From Alitta virens (Eukaryota > Annelida > Polychaeta > Phyllodocida > Nereididae), in contig OW028579.1 of assembly GCA_932294295.1 (NCBI GenBank), positions 9,174,370-9,238,369 of the forward strand: a stretch of 64,000 bases of DNA, written 5' to 3'. The notes under the pieces are model-generated. The model saw only the letters and a program-made list of their open reading frames with translations. It searched no databases and was not told the DNA's origin. Below are positions 39,241-51,855 of this stretch, piece after piece. The position numbers were made by a program, and so were the translations under genes. The first letter of the stretch is position 1. Each line of letters starts with the position of its first letter.

Positions 39241-40430
39241 TTAATATTGACGGCTCAATGTTGATAGATTAATGTTGTTGACAGCTTAATGTTGTTGACA
39301 GCTTAATGTTGACAGCTTAATGTTGTTGACAGCTTAATGTTGATAGCTTAATGTTGATAGCTTAATGTTGACAGCTTAATGTTGACAACTTAATGTTGAC
39401 AGTTTAATGTTGACAGCTTAATGTTGACGATTTAATGTTGACAGCTCAATGTTGACAGCTTAATGTTGTTGACAGCTTAATGTTGACAGCTTAATGTTGT
39501 TGACAGCTTAATGTTGATAGCTAAATGTCGACAGCTTAATGTTGACAGTTTAATGTTGACAGTTTAATGTTGACAGCTTAATGTTGACTGCTTAATGTTG
39601 ACAGCTTGATGATGACAGCTTGATGTTGACAGCTTAATGTTGATAGCTTAATGTCGACAGTTTAATGTTGACAGTTTAATGTTGACAGCTTAATGTTGAC
39701 AGCTTAATGTTGACAGCTTAATGTTGATAGCTTAATGTTGACAGCTTAATGTTGACAGCCTAATGTTGACAGCTTAATGTTGACAGCTTAATGTTGACTA
39801 CATAATGTTGTTGCCAGCTTAATGTTGACAGCTTAATGTTGACAGCTTAATGTTGACAGCTTAATGTTGACGATTTAATGTTGATGGCTCAATGTTGACA
39901 GCTTAATGTTGTTGACAGTTTAATGTTGTTGACAGCTTAATGTTGACAGCTTAATGTTGTTGACAGCTTAATGTTGATAGCTTAATGTTGACGGCTTAAT
40001 GTTGACAGCTTAATGTTGACAGCTTAATGTTGACGATTTAATGTTGACAGCTTAATGTTGACAGCTTAATGTTGTTGACAGCTTAATGTTGTTGACAGCT
40101 TAATGTTGTTGGCTTAATGTTGTTGGCTTAATGTTGTTGGCTTAATGTTGACAGCTTAATGTTGACAGCTTAATGTTGACAGCTTAATGTTGACAGCTTA
40201 ATGTTGACAGCTTAATGTTGACAGCTTAATGTTGACAGCTTAATGTTATTGACAGCTTAATGTTGACAGCTTAATGTTGACAGCTTAATGTTGACAGCTT
40301 AATGTTGACAGCTTAATGTTGACGATTTAATGTTGATGGCTCAATGTTGACAGCTTAATGTTGTTGACAGTTTAATGTTGTTGACAGCTTAATGTTGACA
40401 GCTTAATGTTGACAGCTTAATGTTGACGAT
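39241..40430 (+). repeat. HOR family D, unit 3 (1190 bp)
   Basis: TTAATATTGA at 39241 and GACTACAT at 39796 are 1190 bp after those of unit 2. The order includes three TTGGC monomers and seven GACAGC monomers before GTTATTG, as in units 1 and 2. I saw no private variant. Confidence 0.87.
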
Positions 40431-41836
40431 TTAATATTGACGGCTCAATGTTGATAGATTAATGTTGTTGACAGCTTAATGTTGTTGACAGCTTAATGTT
40501 GACAGCTTAATGTTGTTGACAGCTTAATGTTGATAGCTTAATGTTGATAGCTTAATGTTGACAGCTTAATGTTGACAACTTAATGTTGACAGTTTAATGT
40601 TGACAGCTTAATGTTGACGATTTAATGTTGACAGCTCAATGTTGACAGCTTAATGTTGTTGACAGCTTAATGTTGACAGCTTAATGTTGTTGACAGCTTA
40701 ATGTTGATAGCTAAATGTCGACAGCTTAATGTTGACAGTTTAATGTTGACAGTTTAATGTTGACAGCTTAATGTTGACAGCTTAATGTTGACAACTTAAT
40801 GTTGACAGTTTAATGTTGACAGCTTAATGTTGACGATTTAATGTTGACAGCTCAATGTTGACAGCTTAATGTTGTTGACAGCTTAATGTTGACAGCTTAA
40901 TGTTGTTGACAGCTTAATGTTGATAGCTAAATGTCGACAGCTTAATGTTGACAGTTTAATGTTGACAGTTTAATGTTGACAGCTTAATGTTGACTGCTTA
41001 ATGTTGACAGCTTGATGATGACAGCTTGATGTTGACAGCTTAATGTTGATAGCTTAATGTCGACAGTTTAATGTTGACAGTTTAATGTTGACAGCTTAAT
41101 GTTGACAGCTTAATGTTGACAGCTTAATGTTGATAGCTTAATGTTGACAGCTTAATGTTGACAGCCTAATGTTGACAGCTTAATGTTGACAGCTTAATGT
41201 TGACTACATAATGTTGTTGCCAGCTTAATGTTGACAGCTTAATGTTGACAGCTTAATGTTGACAGCTTAATGTTGACGATTTAATGTTGATGGCTCAATG
41301 TTGACAGCTTAATGTTGTTGACAGTTTAATGTTGTTGACAGCTTAATGTTGACAGCTTAATGTTGTTGACAGCTTAATGTTGATAGCTTAATGTTGACGG
41401 CTTAATGTTGACAGCTTAATGTTGACAGCTTAATGTTGACGATTTAATGTTGACAGCTTAATGTTGACAGCTTAATGTTGTTGACAGCTTAATGTTGTTG
41501 ACAGCTTAATGTTGTTGGCTTAATGTTGTTGGCTTAATGTTGTTGGCTTAATGTTGACAGCTTAATGTTGACAGCTTAATGTTGACAGCTTAATGTTGAC
41601 AGCTTAATGTTGACAGCTTAATGTTGACAGCTTAATGTTGACAGCTTAATGTTATTGACAGCTTAATGTTGACAGCTTAATGTTGACAGCTTAATGTTGA
41701 CAGCTTAATGTTGACAGCTTAATGTTGACGATTTAATGTTGATGGCTCAATGTTGACAGCTTAATGTTGTTGACAGTTTAATGTTGTTGACAGCTTAATG
41801 TTGACAGCTTAATGTTGACAGCTTAATGTTGACGAT
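40431..41836 (+). repeat. HOR family D, unit 4, chimeric long copy (1406 bp)
   Basis: It is 216 bp longer than the standard unit. After GACAGT, GACAGT, GACAGC near 40770 the expected GACTGC does not come. Instead the text re-enters the earlier part of a unit at GACAGC, GACAAC, GACAGT, runs again through GACGAT, GACAGCTC, GATAGCTAAATGTCGAC and the GACAGT pair, and only then reaches GACTGC near 40993. About 216 bp is therefore present twice with a changed join, the form expected at an out-of-register exchange between two units. Confidence 0.85.
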
Positions 41837-43012
41837 TTAATATTGACGGCTCAATGTTGATAGATTAATGTTGTTGACAGCTTAATGTTGTTGACAGCTT
41901 AATGTTGACAGCTTAATGTTGTTGACAGCTTAATGTTGATAGCTTAATGTTGATAGCTTAATGTTGACAGCTTAATGTTGACAACTTAATGTTGACAGTT
42001 TAATGTTGACAGCTTAATGTTGACGATTTAATGTTGACAGCTCAATGTTGACAGCTTAATGTTGTTGACAGCCTAATGTTGACAGCTTAATGTTGTTGAC
42101 AGCTTAATGTTGATAGCTAAATGTCGACAGCTTAATGTTGACAGTTTAATGTTGACAGTTTAATGTTGACAGCTTAATGTTGACTGCTTAATGTTGACAG
42201 CTTGATGATGACAGCTTGATGTTGACAGCTTAATGTTGATAGCTTAATGTCGACAGTTTAATGTTGACAGTTTAATGTTGACAGCTTAATGTTGACAGCT
42301 TAATGTTGACAGCTTAATGTTGATAGCTTAATGTTGACAGCTTAATGTTGACAGCCTAATGTTGACAGCTTAATGTTGACAGCTTAATGTTGACTACATA
42401 ATGTTGTTGCCAGCTTAATGTTGACAGCTTAATGTTGACAGCTTAATGTTGACGATTTAATGTTGATGGCTCAATGTTGACAGCTTAATGTTGTTGACAG
42501 TTTAATGTTGTTGACAGCTTAATGTTGACAGCTTAATGTTGTTGACAGCTTAATGTTGATAGCTTAATGTTGACGGCTTAATGTTGACAGCTTAATGTTG
42601 ACAGCTTAATGTTGACGATTTAATGTTGACAGCTTAATGTTGACAGCTTAATGTTGTTGACAGCTTAATGTTGTTGACAGCTTAATGTTGTTGGCTTAAT
42701 GTTGTTGGCTTAATGTTGTTGGCTTAATGTTGACAGCTTAATGTTGACAGCTTAATGTTGACAGCTTAATGTTGACAGCTTAATGTTGACAGCTTAATGT
42801 TGACAGCTTAATGTTGACAGCTTAATGTTATTGACAGCTTAATGTTGACAGCTTAATGTTGACAGCTTAATGTTGACAGCTTAATGTTGACAGCTTAATG
42901 TTGACGATTTAATGTTGATGGCTCAATGTTGACAGCTTAATGTTGTTGACAGTTTAATGTTGTTGACAGCTTAATGTTGACAGCTTAATGTTGACAGCTT
43001 AATGTTGACGAT
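41837..43012 (+). repeat. HOR family D, unit 5 (1176 bp)
   Basis: One 14-mer shorter than the standard. Between GTTGTTGCC and the next GACGAT (near 42411-42455) there are two GACAGC monomers instead of three. It shares the private GACAGCCTAATG (42067, 230 bp into the unit) with unit 2, three units earlier. Confidence 0.86.
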
Positions 43013-44188
43013 TTAATATTGACGGCTCAATGTTGATAGATTAATGTTGTTGACAGCTTAATGTTGTTGACAGCTTAATGTTGACAGCTTAATGTTGTTG
43101 ACAGCTTAATGTTGATAGCTTAATGTTGATAGCTTAATGTTGACAGCTTAATGTTGACAACTTAATGTTGACAGTTTAATGTTGACAGCTTAATGTTGAC
43201 GATTTAATGTTGACAGCTCAATGTTGACAGCTTAATGTTGTTGACAGCTTAATGTTGACAGCTTAATGTTGTTGACAGCTTAATGTTGATAGCTAAATGT
43301 CGACAGCTTAATGTTGACAGTTTAATGTTGACAGTTTAATGTTGACAGCTTAATGTTGACTGCTTAATGTTGACAGCTTGATGATGACAGCTTGATGTTG
43401 ACAGCTTAATGTTGATAGCTTAATGTCGACAGTTTAATGTTGACAGTTTAATGTTGACAGCTTAATGTTGACAGCTTAATGTTGACAGCTTAATGTTGAT
43501 AGCTTAATGTTGACAGCTTAATGTTGACAGCCTAATGTTGACAGCTTAATGTTGACAGCTTAATGTTGACTACATAATGTTGTTGCCAGCTTAATGTTGA
43601 CAGCTTAATGTTGACAGCTTAATGTTGACAGCTTAATGTTGACGATTTAATGTTGATGGCTCAATGTTGACAGCTTAATGTTGTTGACAGTTTAATGTTG
43701 TTGACAGCTTAATGTTGACAGCTTAATGTTGTTGACAGCTTAATGTTGATAGCTTAATGTTGACGGCTTAATGTTGACAGCTTAATGTTGACAGCTTAAT
43801 GTTGACGATTTAATGTTGACAGCTTAATGTTGACAGCTTAATGTTGTTGACAGCTTAATGTTGTTGACAGCTTAATGTTGTTGGCTTAATGTTGTTGGCT
43901 TAATGTTGTTGGCTTAATGTTGACAGCTTAATGTTGACAGCTTAATGTTGACAGCTTAATGTTGACAGCTTAATGTTGACAGCTTAATGTTGACAGCTTA
44001 ATGTTATTGACAGCTTAATGTTGACAGCTTAATGTTGACAGCTTAATGTTGACAGCTTAATGTTGACAGCTTAATGTTGACGATTTAATGTTGATGGCTC
44101 AATGTTGACAGCTTAATGTTGTTGACAGTTTAATGTTGTTGACAGCTTAATGTTGACAGCTTAATGTTGACAGCTTAATGTTGACGAT
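43013..44188 (+). repeat. HOR family D, unit 6 (1176 bp)
   Basis: TTAATATT at 43013 and 44189 are 1176 bp apart. It regains three GACAGC monomers after GTTGTTGCC but has six rather than seven GACAGC monomers before GTTATTG (near 43921-44003), so the same length as unit 5 arises from a different single-monomer loss. Confidence 0.85.
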
Positions 44189-45180
44189 TTAATATTGACG
44201 GCTCAATGTTGATAGATTAATGTTGTTGACAGCTTAATGTTGTTGACAGCTTAATGTTGACAGCTTAATGTTGTTGACAGCTTAATGTTGATAGCTTAAT
44301 GTTGATAGCTTAATGTTGACAGCTTAATGTTGACAACTTAATGTTGACAGTTTAATGTTGACAGCTTAATGTTGACGATTTAATGTTGACAGCTCAATGT
44401 TGACAGCTTAATGTTGTTGACAGCTTAATGTTGACAGCTTAATGTTGTTGACAGCTTAATGTTGATAGCTAAATGTCGACAGCTTAATGTTGACAGTTTA
44501 ATGTTGACAGTTTAATGTTGACAGCTTAATGTTGACTGCTTAATGTTGACAGCTTGATGATGACAGCTTGATGTTGACAGCTTAATGTTGATAGCTTAAT
44601 GTCGACAGTTTAATGTTGACAGTTTAATGTTGACAGCTTAATGTTGACAGCTTAATGTTGACAGCTTAATGTTGATAGCTTAATGTTGACAGCTTAATGT
44701 TGACAGCCTAATGTTGACAGCTTAATGTTGACAGCTTAATGTTGACTACATAATGTTGTTGCCAGCTTAATGTTGACAGCTTAATGTTGACAGCTTAATG
44801 TTGACAGCTTAATGTTGACGATTTAATGTTGATGGCTCAATGTTGACAGCTTAATGTTGTTGACAGTTTAATGTTGTTGACAGCTTAATGTTGACAGCTT
44901 AATGTTGTTGACAGCTTAATGTTGATAGCTTAATGTTGACGGCTTAATGTTGACAGCTTAATGTTGACAGCTTAATGTTGACGATTTAATGTTGACAGCT
45001 TAATGTTGACAGCTTAATGTTGTTGACAGCTTAATGTTGTTGACAGCTTAATGTTGTTGGCTTAATGTTGTTGGCTTAATGTTGTTGGCTTAATGTTGAC
45101 AGCTTAATGTTGACAGCTTAATGTTGACAGCTTAATGTTGACAGCTTAATGTTGACAGCTTAATGTTGACAGCTTAATGT
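44189..45180 (+). repeat. HOR family D, unit 7, partial (about 990 bp)
   Basis: It follows the family D order through GACTACAT (44744), the GATGGCTC dyad, GACGGC and three TTGGC monomers up to GTTATTG near 45179. There it switches to the GTTGTTGAC, GCCAGC, TGTCGACAGC, AAAG order typical of families A and C instead of the closing GATGGCTC part. The switch marks the right boundary of the regular 1190-bp array. Confidence 0.82.
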
Positions 45181-48100
45181 TATTGACAGCTTAATGTTGT
45201 TGACAGCTTAATGTTGTTGACAGCTTAATGTTGACAGCTTAATGTTGACAGCTTAATGTTGCCAGCTTAATGTTGACAGCTTAATGTTGACAGCTTAATG
45301 TTGTCGACAGCTTAATGTTGTTGACAGCTTAATGTTGTTGACAGCTTAAAGTTGACAGCTTAATGTTGACAGCTTAATGTTGACAGCTTAATGTTGACGA
45401 TTTAATGTTGACGGCTCAATGTTGATAGCTTAATGTTGTTGACAGCTTAATGTTGTTGACAGCTTAATGTTGACAGCTTAATGTTGTTGACAGCTTAATG
45501 TTGATAGCTTAATGTTGATAGCTTAATGTTGACAGCTTAATGTTGACAACTTAATGTTGACAGTTTAATGTTGACAGCTTAATGTTGACAGCTTAATGTT
45601 GACGATTTAATGTTGACGGCTCAATGTTGACAGCTTAATGTTGTTGACAGCTTAATGTTGACAGCTTAATGTTGTTGACAGCTTAATGTTGTTGACAGCT
45701 TAATGTTGTTGACAGCTTAATGTTGACAGCTTAATGTTGACAGCTTAATGTTGACAGCTTAATGTTGACGGCTTAATGTTGACGGCTTAATGTTGACGGC
45801 TTAATGTTGACGGCTTAATGTTGACGGCTTAATGTTGACAGCTTAATGTTGTTGACAGCTTAATGTTGTTGACAGCTTAATGTTGACAGCTTAATGTTGA
45901 CAGCTTAATGTTGTTGACAGCTTAATGTTGATAGCTTAATGTTGATAGCTTAATGTTGACAGCTTAATGTTGACAGCTTAATGTTGACAGTTTAATGTTG
46001 ACAGCTTAATGTTGACAGCTTAATGTCGGCAGCTTAATGTTGCCAGCTTAATGTTGACAACTTAATGTTGATAGCTTAATGTTGACAGCTTAATGTTGAC
46101 AGCCTAATGTTGACAGCTTAATGTGGACAGCTTAATGTTGATAGCTTAATGTTGTTGCCAGCTTAATGTTGACAGCTTAATGTTGACAGCTTAATGTTGA
46201 CAGCTTAATGTTGTTGATAGCTTAATGTCGATAGCTTAATGTTGTCAGCTTAATGTTGACAGCTTAATTTTGACAGCTTAATGTTGACGATTTAATGTTG
46301 ACGGCTCAATGTTGACATCTGAATATTGTTGACAATTTAATGTTGACCGCTTAATGTTGACAGCTTAATGTTGTTGACAGCTTAATGTTGTTGACAGCTT
46401 TATGTTGACAGCTTAATGTTGACAGCTTAATGTTGACAGCTTAATGTTGACAGCTTAATGTTGACAGCTTAATGTTGACAGCTTAATGTTGACAGTTTAA
46501 TGTTGACAGCTTAATGTTGACAGCTTAATGTCGCCAGCTTAATGTTGCCAGCTTAATGTTGACAGCTTAATGTTGATAGCTTAATGTTGACAGCTTAATG
46601 TTGACAGCCTAATGTTGACAGCTTAATGTTGACAGCTTAATGTTGACTACCTAATGTTGTTGCCAGCTTAATGTTGACAGCTTAATGTTGACAGCTTAAT
46701 GTTGACAGCTTAATGTTGACCATTTAATGTTGACAGCTTAATGTTGACAGCTTAATGTTGACAGCTTAATGTTGACTGCTTAATGTTGACAGCTTAATGT
46801 TGACAGCTTAATGTTATTGACAGCTTAATGTTGTTGACAGCTTAATGTTGACAGCTTAATGTTGACAGCTTAATGTTGACAGCTTAATGTTGACGATTTA
46901 ATGTTGATGGCTCAATGTTGACAGCTTAATGTTGTTGACAGTTTAATGTTGTTGACAGCTTAATGTTGACAGCTTAATGTTGACAGCTTAATGTTGACGA
47001 TTTAATGTTGACGGCTCAATGTTGATAGATTAATGTTGTTGACAGCTTAATGTTGTTGACAGCTTAATGTTGACAGCTTAATGTTGTTGACAGCTTAATG
47101 TTGATAGCTTAATGTTGATAGCTTAATGTTGACAGCTTAATGTTGACAACTTAATGTTGACAGTTTAATGTTGACAGCTTAATGTTGACAGCTTAATGTT
47201 GACGATTTAATGTTGACGGCTCAATGTTGATAGATTAATGTTGTTGACAGCTTAATGTTGTTGACAGCTTAATGTTGTTGACAGCTTAATGTTGACAGCT
47301 TAATGTTGTTGACAGCTTAATGTTGATAGCTAAATGTCGACAGCTTAATGTTGACAGTTTAATGTTGACAGTTTAATGTTGACAGCTTAATGTTGACTGC
47401 TTAATGTTGACAGCTTGATGATGACAGCTTGATGTTGACAGCTTAATGTTGATAGCTTAATGTCGACAGTTTAATGTTGACAGTTTAATGTTGACAGCTT
47501 AATGTTGACAGCTTAATGTTGACGGCTTAATGTTGACGGCTTAATGTTGACGGCTTAATGTTGACGGCTTAATGTTGACGGCTTAATGTTGACAGCTTAA
47601 TGTTGTTGACAGCTTAATGTTGTTGACAGCTTAATGTTGACAGCTTAATGTTGTTGACAGCTTAATGTTGACAGCTTAATGTTGATAGCTTAATGTTGAC
47701 AGCTTAATGTTGACAGCTTAATGTTGACAGTTTAATGTTGACAGCTTAATGTTGATAGCTTAATGTTGACAGCTTAATGTTGACAGCTTAATGTTGACAG
47801 TTTAATGTTGACAGCTTAATGTTGTTGACAGCTTAATGTTGTTGACAGCTTAATGTTGACAGCTTAATGTTGACAGCTTAATGTTGCCAGCTTAATGTTG
47901 ACAGCTTAATGTTGACAGCTTAATGTTGACAGCTTAATGTTGACAGCTTAATGTTGACGATTTAATGTTGACGGCTCAATGTTGATAGATTAATGTTGTT
48001 GACAGCTTAATGTTGTTGACAGCTTAATGTTGACAGCTTAAAGTTGTTGACAGCTTAATGTTGATAGCTTAATGTTGATAGCTTAATGTTGACAGCTTAA

Positions 48101-51100
48101 TGTTGACAACTTAATGTTGACAGTTTAATGTTGACAGCTTAATGTTGACAGCTTAATGTTGACGATTTAATGTTGACGGCTCAATGTTGACAGCTTAATG
48201 TTGTTGACAGCTTAATGTTGACAGCTTAATGTTGTTGACAGCTTAATGTTGATAGCTAAATGTCGACAGCTTAATGTTGACAGTTTAATGTTGACAGTTT
48301 AATGTTGACAGCTTAATGTTGACTGCTTAATGTTGACAGCTTGATGATGACAGCTTGATGTTGACAGCTTAATGTTGATAGCTTAATGTCGACAGTTTAA
48401 TGTTGACAGTTTAATGTTGACAGCTTAATGTTGACAGCTTAATGTTGACAGCTTAATGTTGATAGCTTAATGTTGACAGCTTAATGTTGACAGCCTAATG
48501 TTGACAGCTTAATGTTGACAGCTTAATGTTGACTACATAATGTTGTTGCCAGCTTAATGTTGACAGCTTAATGTTGACAGCTTAATGTTGACAGCTTAAT
48601 GTTGACGATTTAATGTTGATGGCTCAATGTTGACAGCTTAATGTTGTTGACAGTTTAATGTTGTTGACAGCTTAATGTTGACAGCTTAATGTTGTTGACA
48701 GCTTAATGTTGATAGCTTAATGTTGACGGCTTAATGTTGACAGCTTAATGTTGACGATTTAATGTTGACGGCTTAATGTTGACAGCTTAATGTTGTTGAC
48801 AGCTTAATGTTGTTGACAGCTTAATGTTGTTGGCTTAATGTGGTTGGCTTAATGTTGTTGGCTTAATGTTGACAGCTTAATGTTGACAGCTTAATGTTGA
48901 CAGCTTAATGTTGACAGCTTAATGTTTACAGCTTAATGTTGACAGCTTAATGTTGACAGCTTAATGTTATTGACAGCTTAATGTTGTTGACAGCTTAATG
49001 TTGTTGACAGCTTAATGTTGACAGCTTAATGTTGACAGCTTAATGTTGCCAGCTTAATGTTGACAGCTTAATGTTGACAGCTTAATGTTGTCGACAGCTT
49101 AATGTTGTTGACAGCTTAATGTTGTTGACAGCTTAAAGTTGACAGCTTAATGTTGACAGCTTAATGTTGACAGCTTAATGTTGACGATTTAATGTTGACG
49201 GCTCAATGTTGATAGCTTAATGTTGTTGACAGCTTAATGTTGTTGACAGCTTAATGTTGACAGCCTAATGTTGTTGACAGCTTAATGTTGATAGCTTAAT
49301 GTTGATAGCTTAATGTTGACAGCTTAATGTTGACAACTTAATGTTGACAGTTTAATGTTGACAGCTTAATGTTGACAGCTTAATGTTGACGATTTAATGT
49401 TGACGGCTCAATGTTGACAGCTTAATGTTGTTGACAGCTTAATGTTGACAGCTTAATGTTGTTGACAGCTTAATGTTGATAGCTTAATGTCGACAGCTTA
49501 ATGTTGACAGTTTAATGTTGACAGTTTAATGTTGACAGCTTAATGTTGACAGCTTAATGTTGACAGCTTGATGATGACAGCTTGATGTTGACAGCTTAAT
49601 GTTGATAGCTTAATGTCGACAGCTTAATGTCGACAGCTTAATGTCGCCAGCTTAATGTTGCAAGCTTAATGTTGACAGCTTAATGTTATTGACAGCTTAA
49701 TGTTGTTGACAGCTTAATGTTGACAGCTTAATGTTGTTGACAGCTTAATGTTGATAGCTTAATGTTGATAGCTTAATGTTGACAGCTTAATGTTGACAAC
49801 TTAATGTTGACAGTTTAATGTTGACAGCTTAATGTTGACAGCTTAATGTTGACGATTTAATGTTGACGGCTCAATGTTGACAGCTTAATGTTGTTGACAG
49901 CTTAATGTTGACAGCTTAATGTTGTTGACAGCTTAATGTTGATAGCTTAATGTCGACAGCTTAATGTTGACAGTTTAATGTTGACAGTTTAATGTTGACA
50001 GCTTAATGTTGACAGCTTAATGTTGACAGCTTGATGATGACAGCTTGATGTTGACAGCTTAATGTTGATAGCTTAATGTCGACAGCTTAATGTCGACAGC
50101 TTAATGTCGCCAGCTTAATGTTGCAAGCTTAATGTTGACAGCTTAATGTTGATAGCTTAATGTTGACAGCTTAATGTTGACAGCCTAATGTTGACAGCTT
50201 AATGTTGACAGCTTAATGTTGACTGCTTAATGTTGTTGCCAGCTTAATGTTGACAGCTTAATGTTGACAGCTTAATGTTGACAGCTTAATGTTGATGATT
50301 TAATGTTGATGGCTCAATGTTGACAGCTTAATGTTGTGGACAGTTTAATGTTGTTGACAGCTTAATGTTGACAGCTTAATGTTGTTGACAGCTTAATGTT
50401 GATAGCTTAATGTTGACGGCTTAATGTTGACAGCTTAATGTTGACAGCTTAATGTTGACGATTTAATGTTGACGGCTTAATGTTGACAGCTTAATGTTGT
50501 TGACAGCTTAATGTTGGTGACAGCTTAATGTTGTTGGCTTAATGTTGTTGGCTTAATGTTGACAGCTTAATGTTGACAGCTTAATGTTGACAGCTTAATG
50601 TTGACAGCTTAATGTTGACAGCTTAATGTTGACAGCTTAATGTTGACAGCTTAATGTTGACAGCTTAATGTTATTGACAGCTTAATGTTGTTGACAGCTT
50701 AATGTTGACAGCTTAATGTTGACAGCTTAATGTTGACAGCTTAATGTTGACGATTTAATGTTGATGGCTCAATGTTGACAGCTTAATTTTGTTGACAGTT
50801 TAATGTTGTTGACAGCTTAATGTTGACAGCTTAATGTTGACAGCTTAATGTTGACGATTTAATGTTGATGGCTCAATGTTGATAGATTAATGTTGTTGAC
50901 AGCTTAATGTTGTTGACAGCTTAATGTTGACAGCTTAATGTTGTTGACAGCTTAATGTTGATAGCTTAATGTTGATAGCTTAATGTTGACAGCTTAATGT
51001 TGACAACTTAATGTTGACAGTTTAATGTTGACAGCTTAATGTTGACGATTTAATGTTGACGGCTCAATGTTGACAGCTTAATGTTGTTGACAGCTTAATG

Positions 51101-51240
51101 TTGACAGCTTAATGTTGTTGACAGCTTAATGTTGATAGCTAAATGTCGACAGCTTAATGTTGACAGTTTAATGTTGACAGTTTAATGTTGACAGCTTAAT
51201 GTTGACTGCTTAATGTTGACAGCTTAATGTTGACAGCTTA
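45181..51240 (+). repeat. Mosaic region built from pieces of families B, C and D
   Basis: No single period dominates. From 45.18 to 45.7 kb it follows the GCCAGC/TGTCGACAGC/AAAG order seen at 24.8, 30.0 and 49.0 kb. From 45.77 to 46.7 kb it resembles family B, with five GACGGC, GTCGGC and the GACATC block at 46314. About 240 bp from 46981 recurs from 47941 at an offset of 960 bp with one visible T to A change. From 48.24 to 49.2 kb it matches family D-like order with GACTACATAATG at 48531. A second GACGGC run of five lies at 47521-47590. Confidence 0.7.
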
Positions 51241-51855
51241 ATGTTGACAGCTTAATGTTGACAGCTTAATGTTTACAGCTTAATGTTGACAGCTTAATGT
51301 TGACAGCTTAATGTTATTGACAGCTTAATGTTGTTGACAGCTTAATGTTGTTGACAGCTTAATGTTGACAGCTTAATGTTGACAGCTTAATGTTGCCAGC
51401 TTAATGTTGACAGCTTAATGTTGACAGCTTAATGTTGTCGACAGCTTAATGTTGTTGACAGCTTAATGTTGTTGACAGCTTAAAGTTGACAGCTTAATGT
51501 TGACAGCTTAATGTTGACAGCTTAATGTTGACGATTTAATGTTGACGGCTCAATGTTGATAGCTTAATGTTGTTGACAGCTTAATGTTGTTGACAGCTTA
51601 ATGTTGACAGCTTAATGTTGTTGACAGCTTAATGTTGATAGCTTAATGTTGATAGCTTAATGTTGACAGCTTAATGTTGACAACTTAATGTTGACAGTTT
51701 AATGTTGACAGCTTAATGTTGATAGCTTAATGTTGTTGCCAGCTTAATGTTGACAGCTTAATGTTGACAGCTTAATGTTGACAGCTTAATGTTGTTGACA
51801 GTTTAATGTTGTTGACAGCTTAATGTTGATAGCTTAATGTTGACAGCTTAATGTT

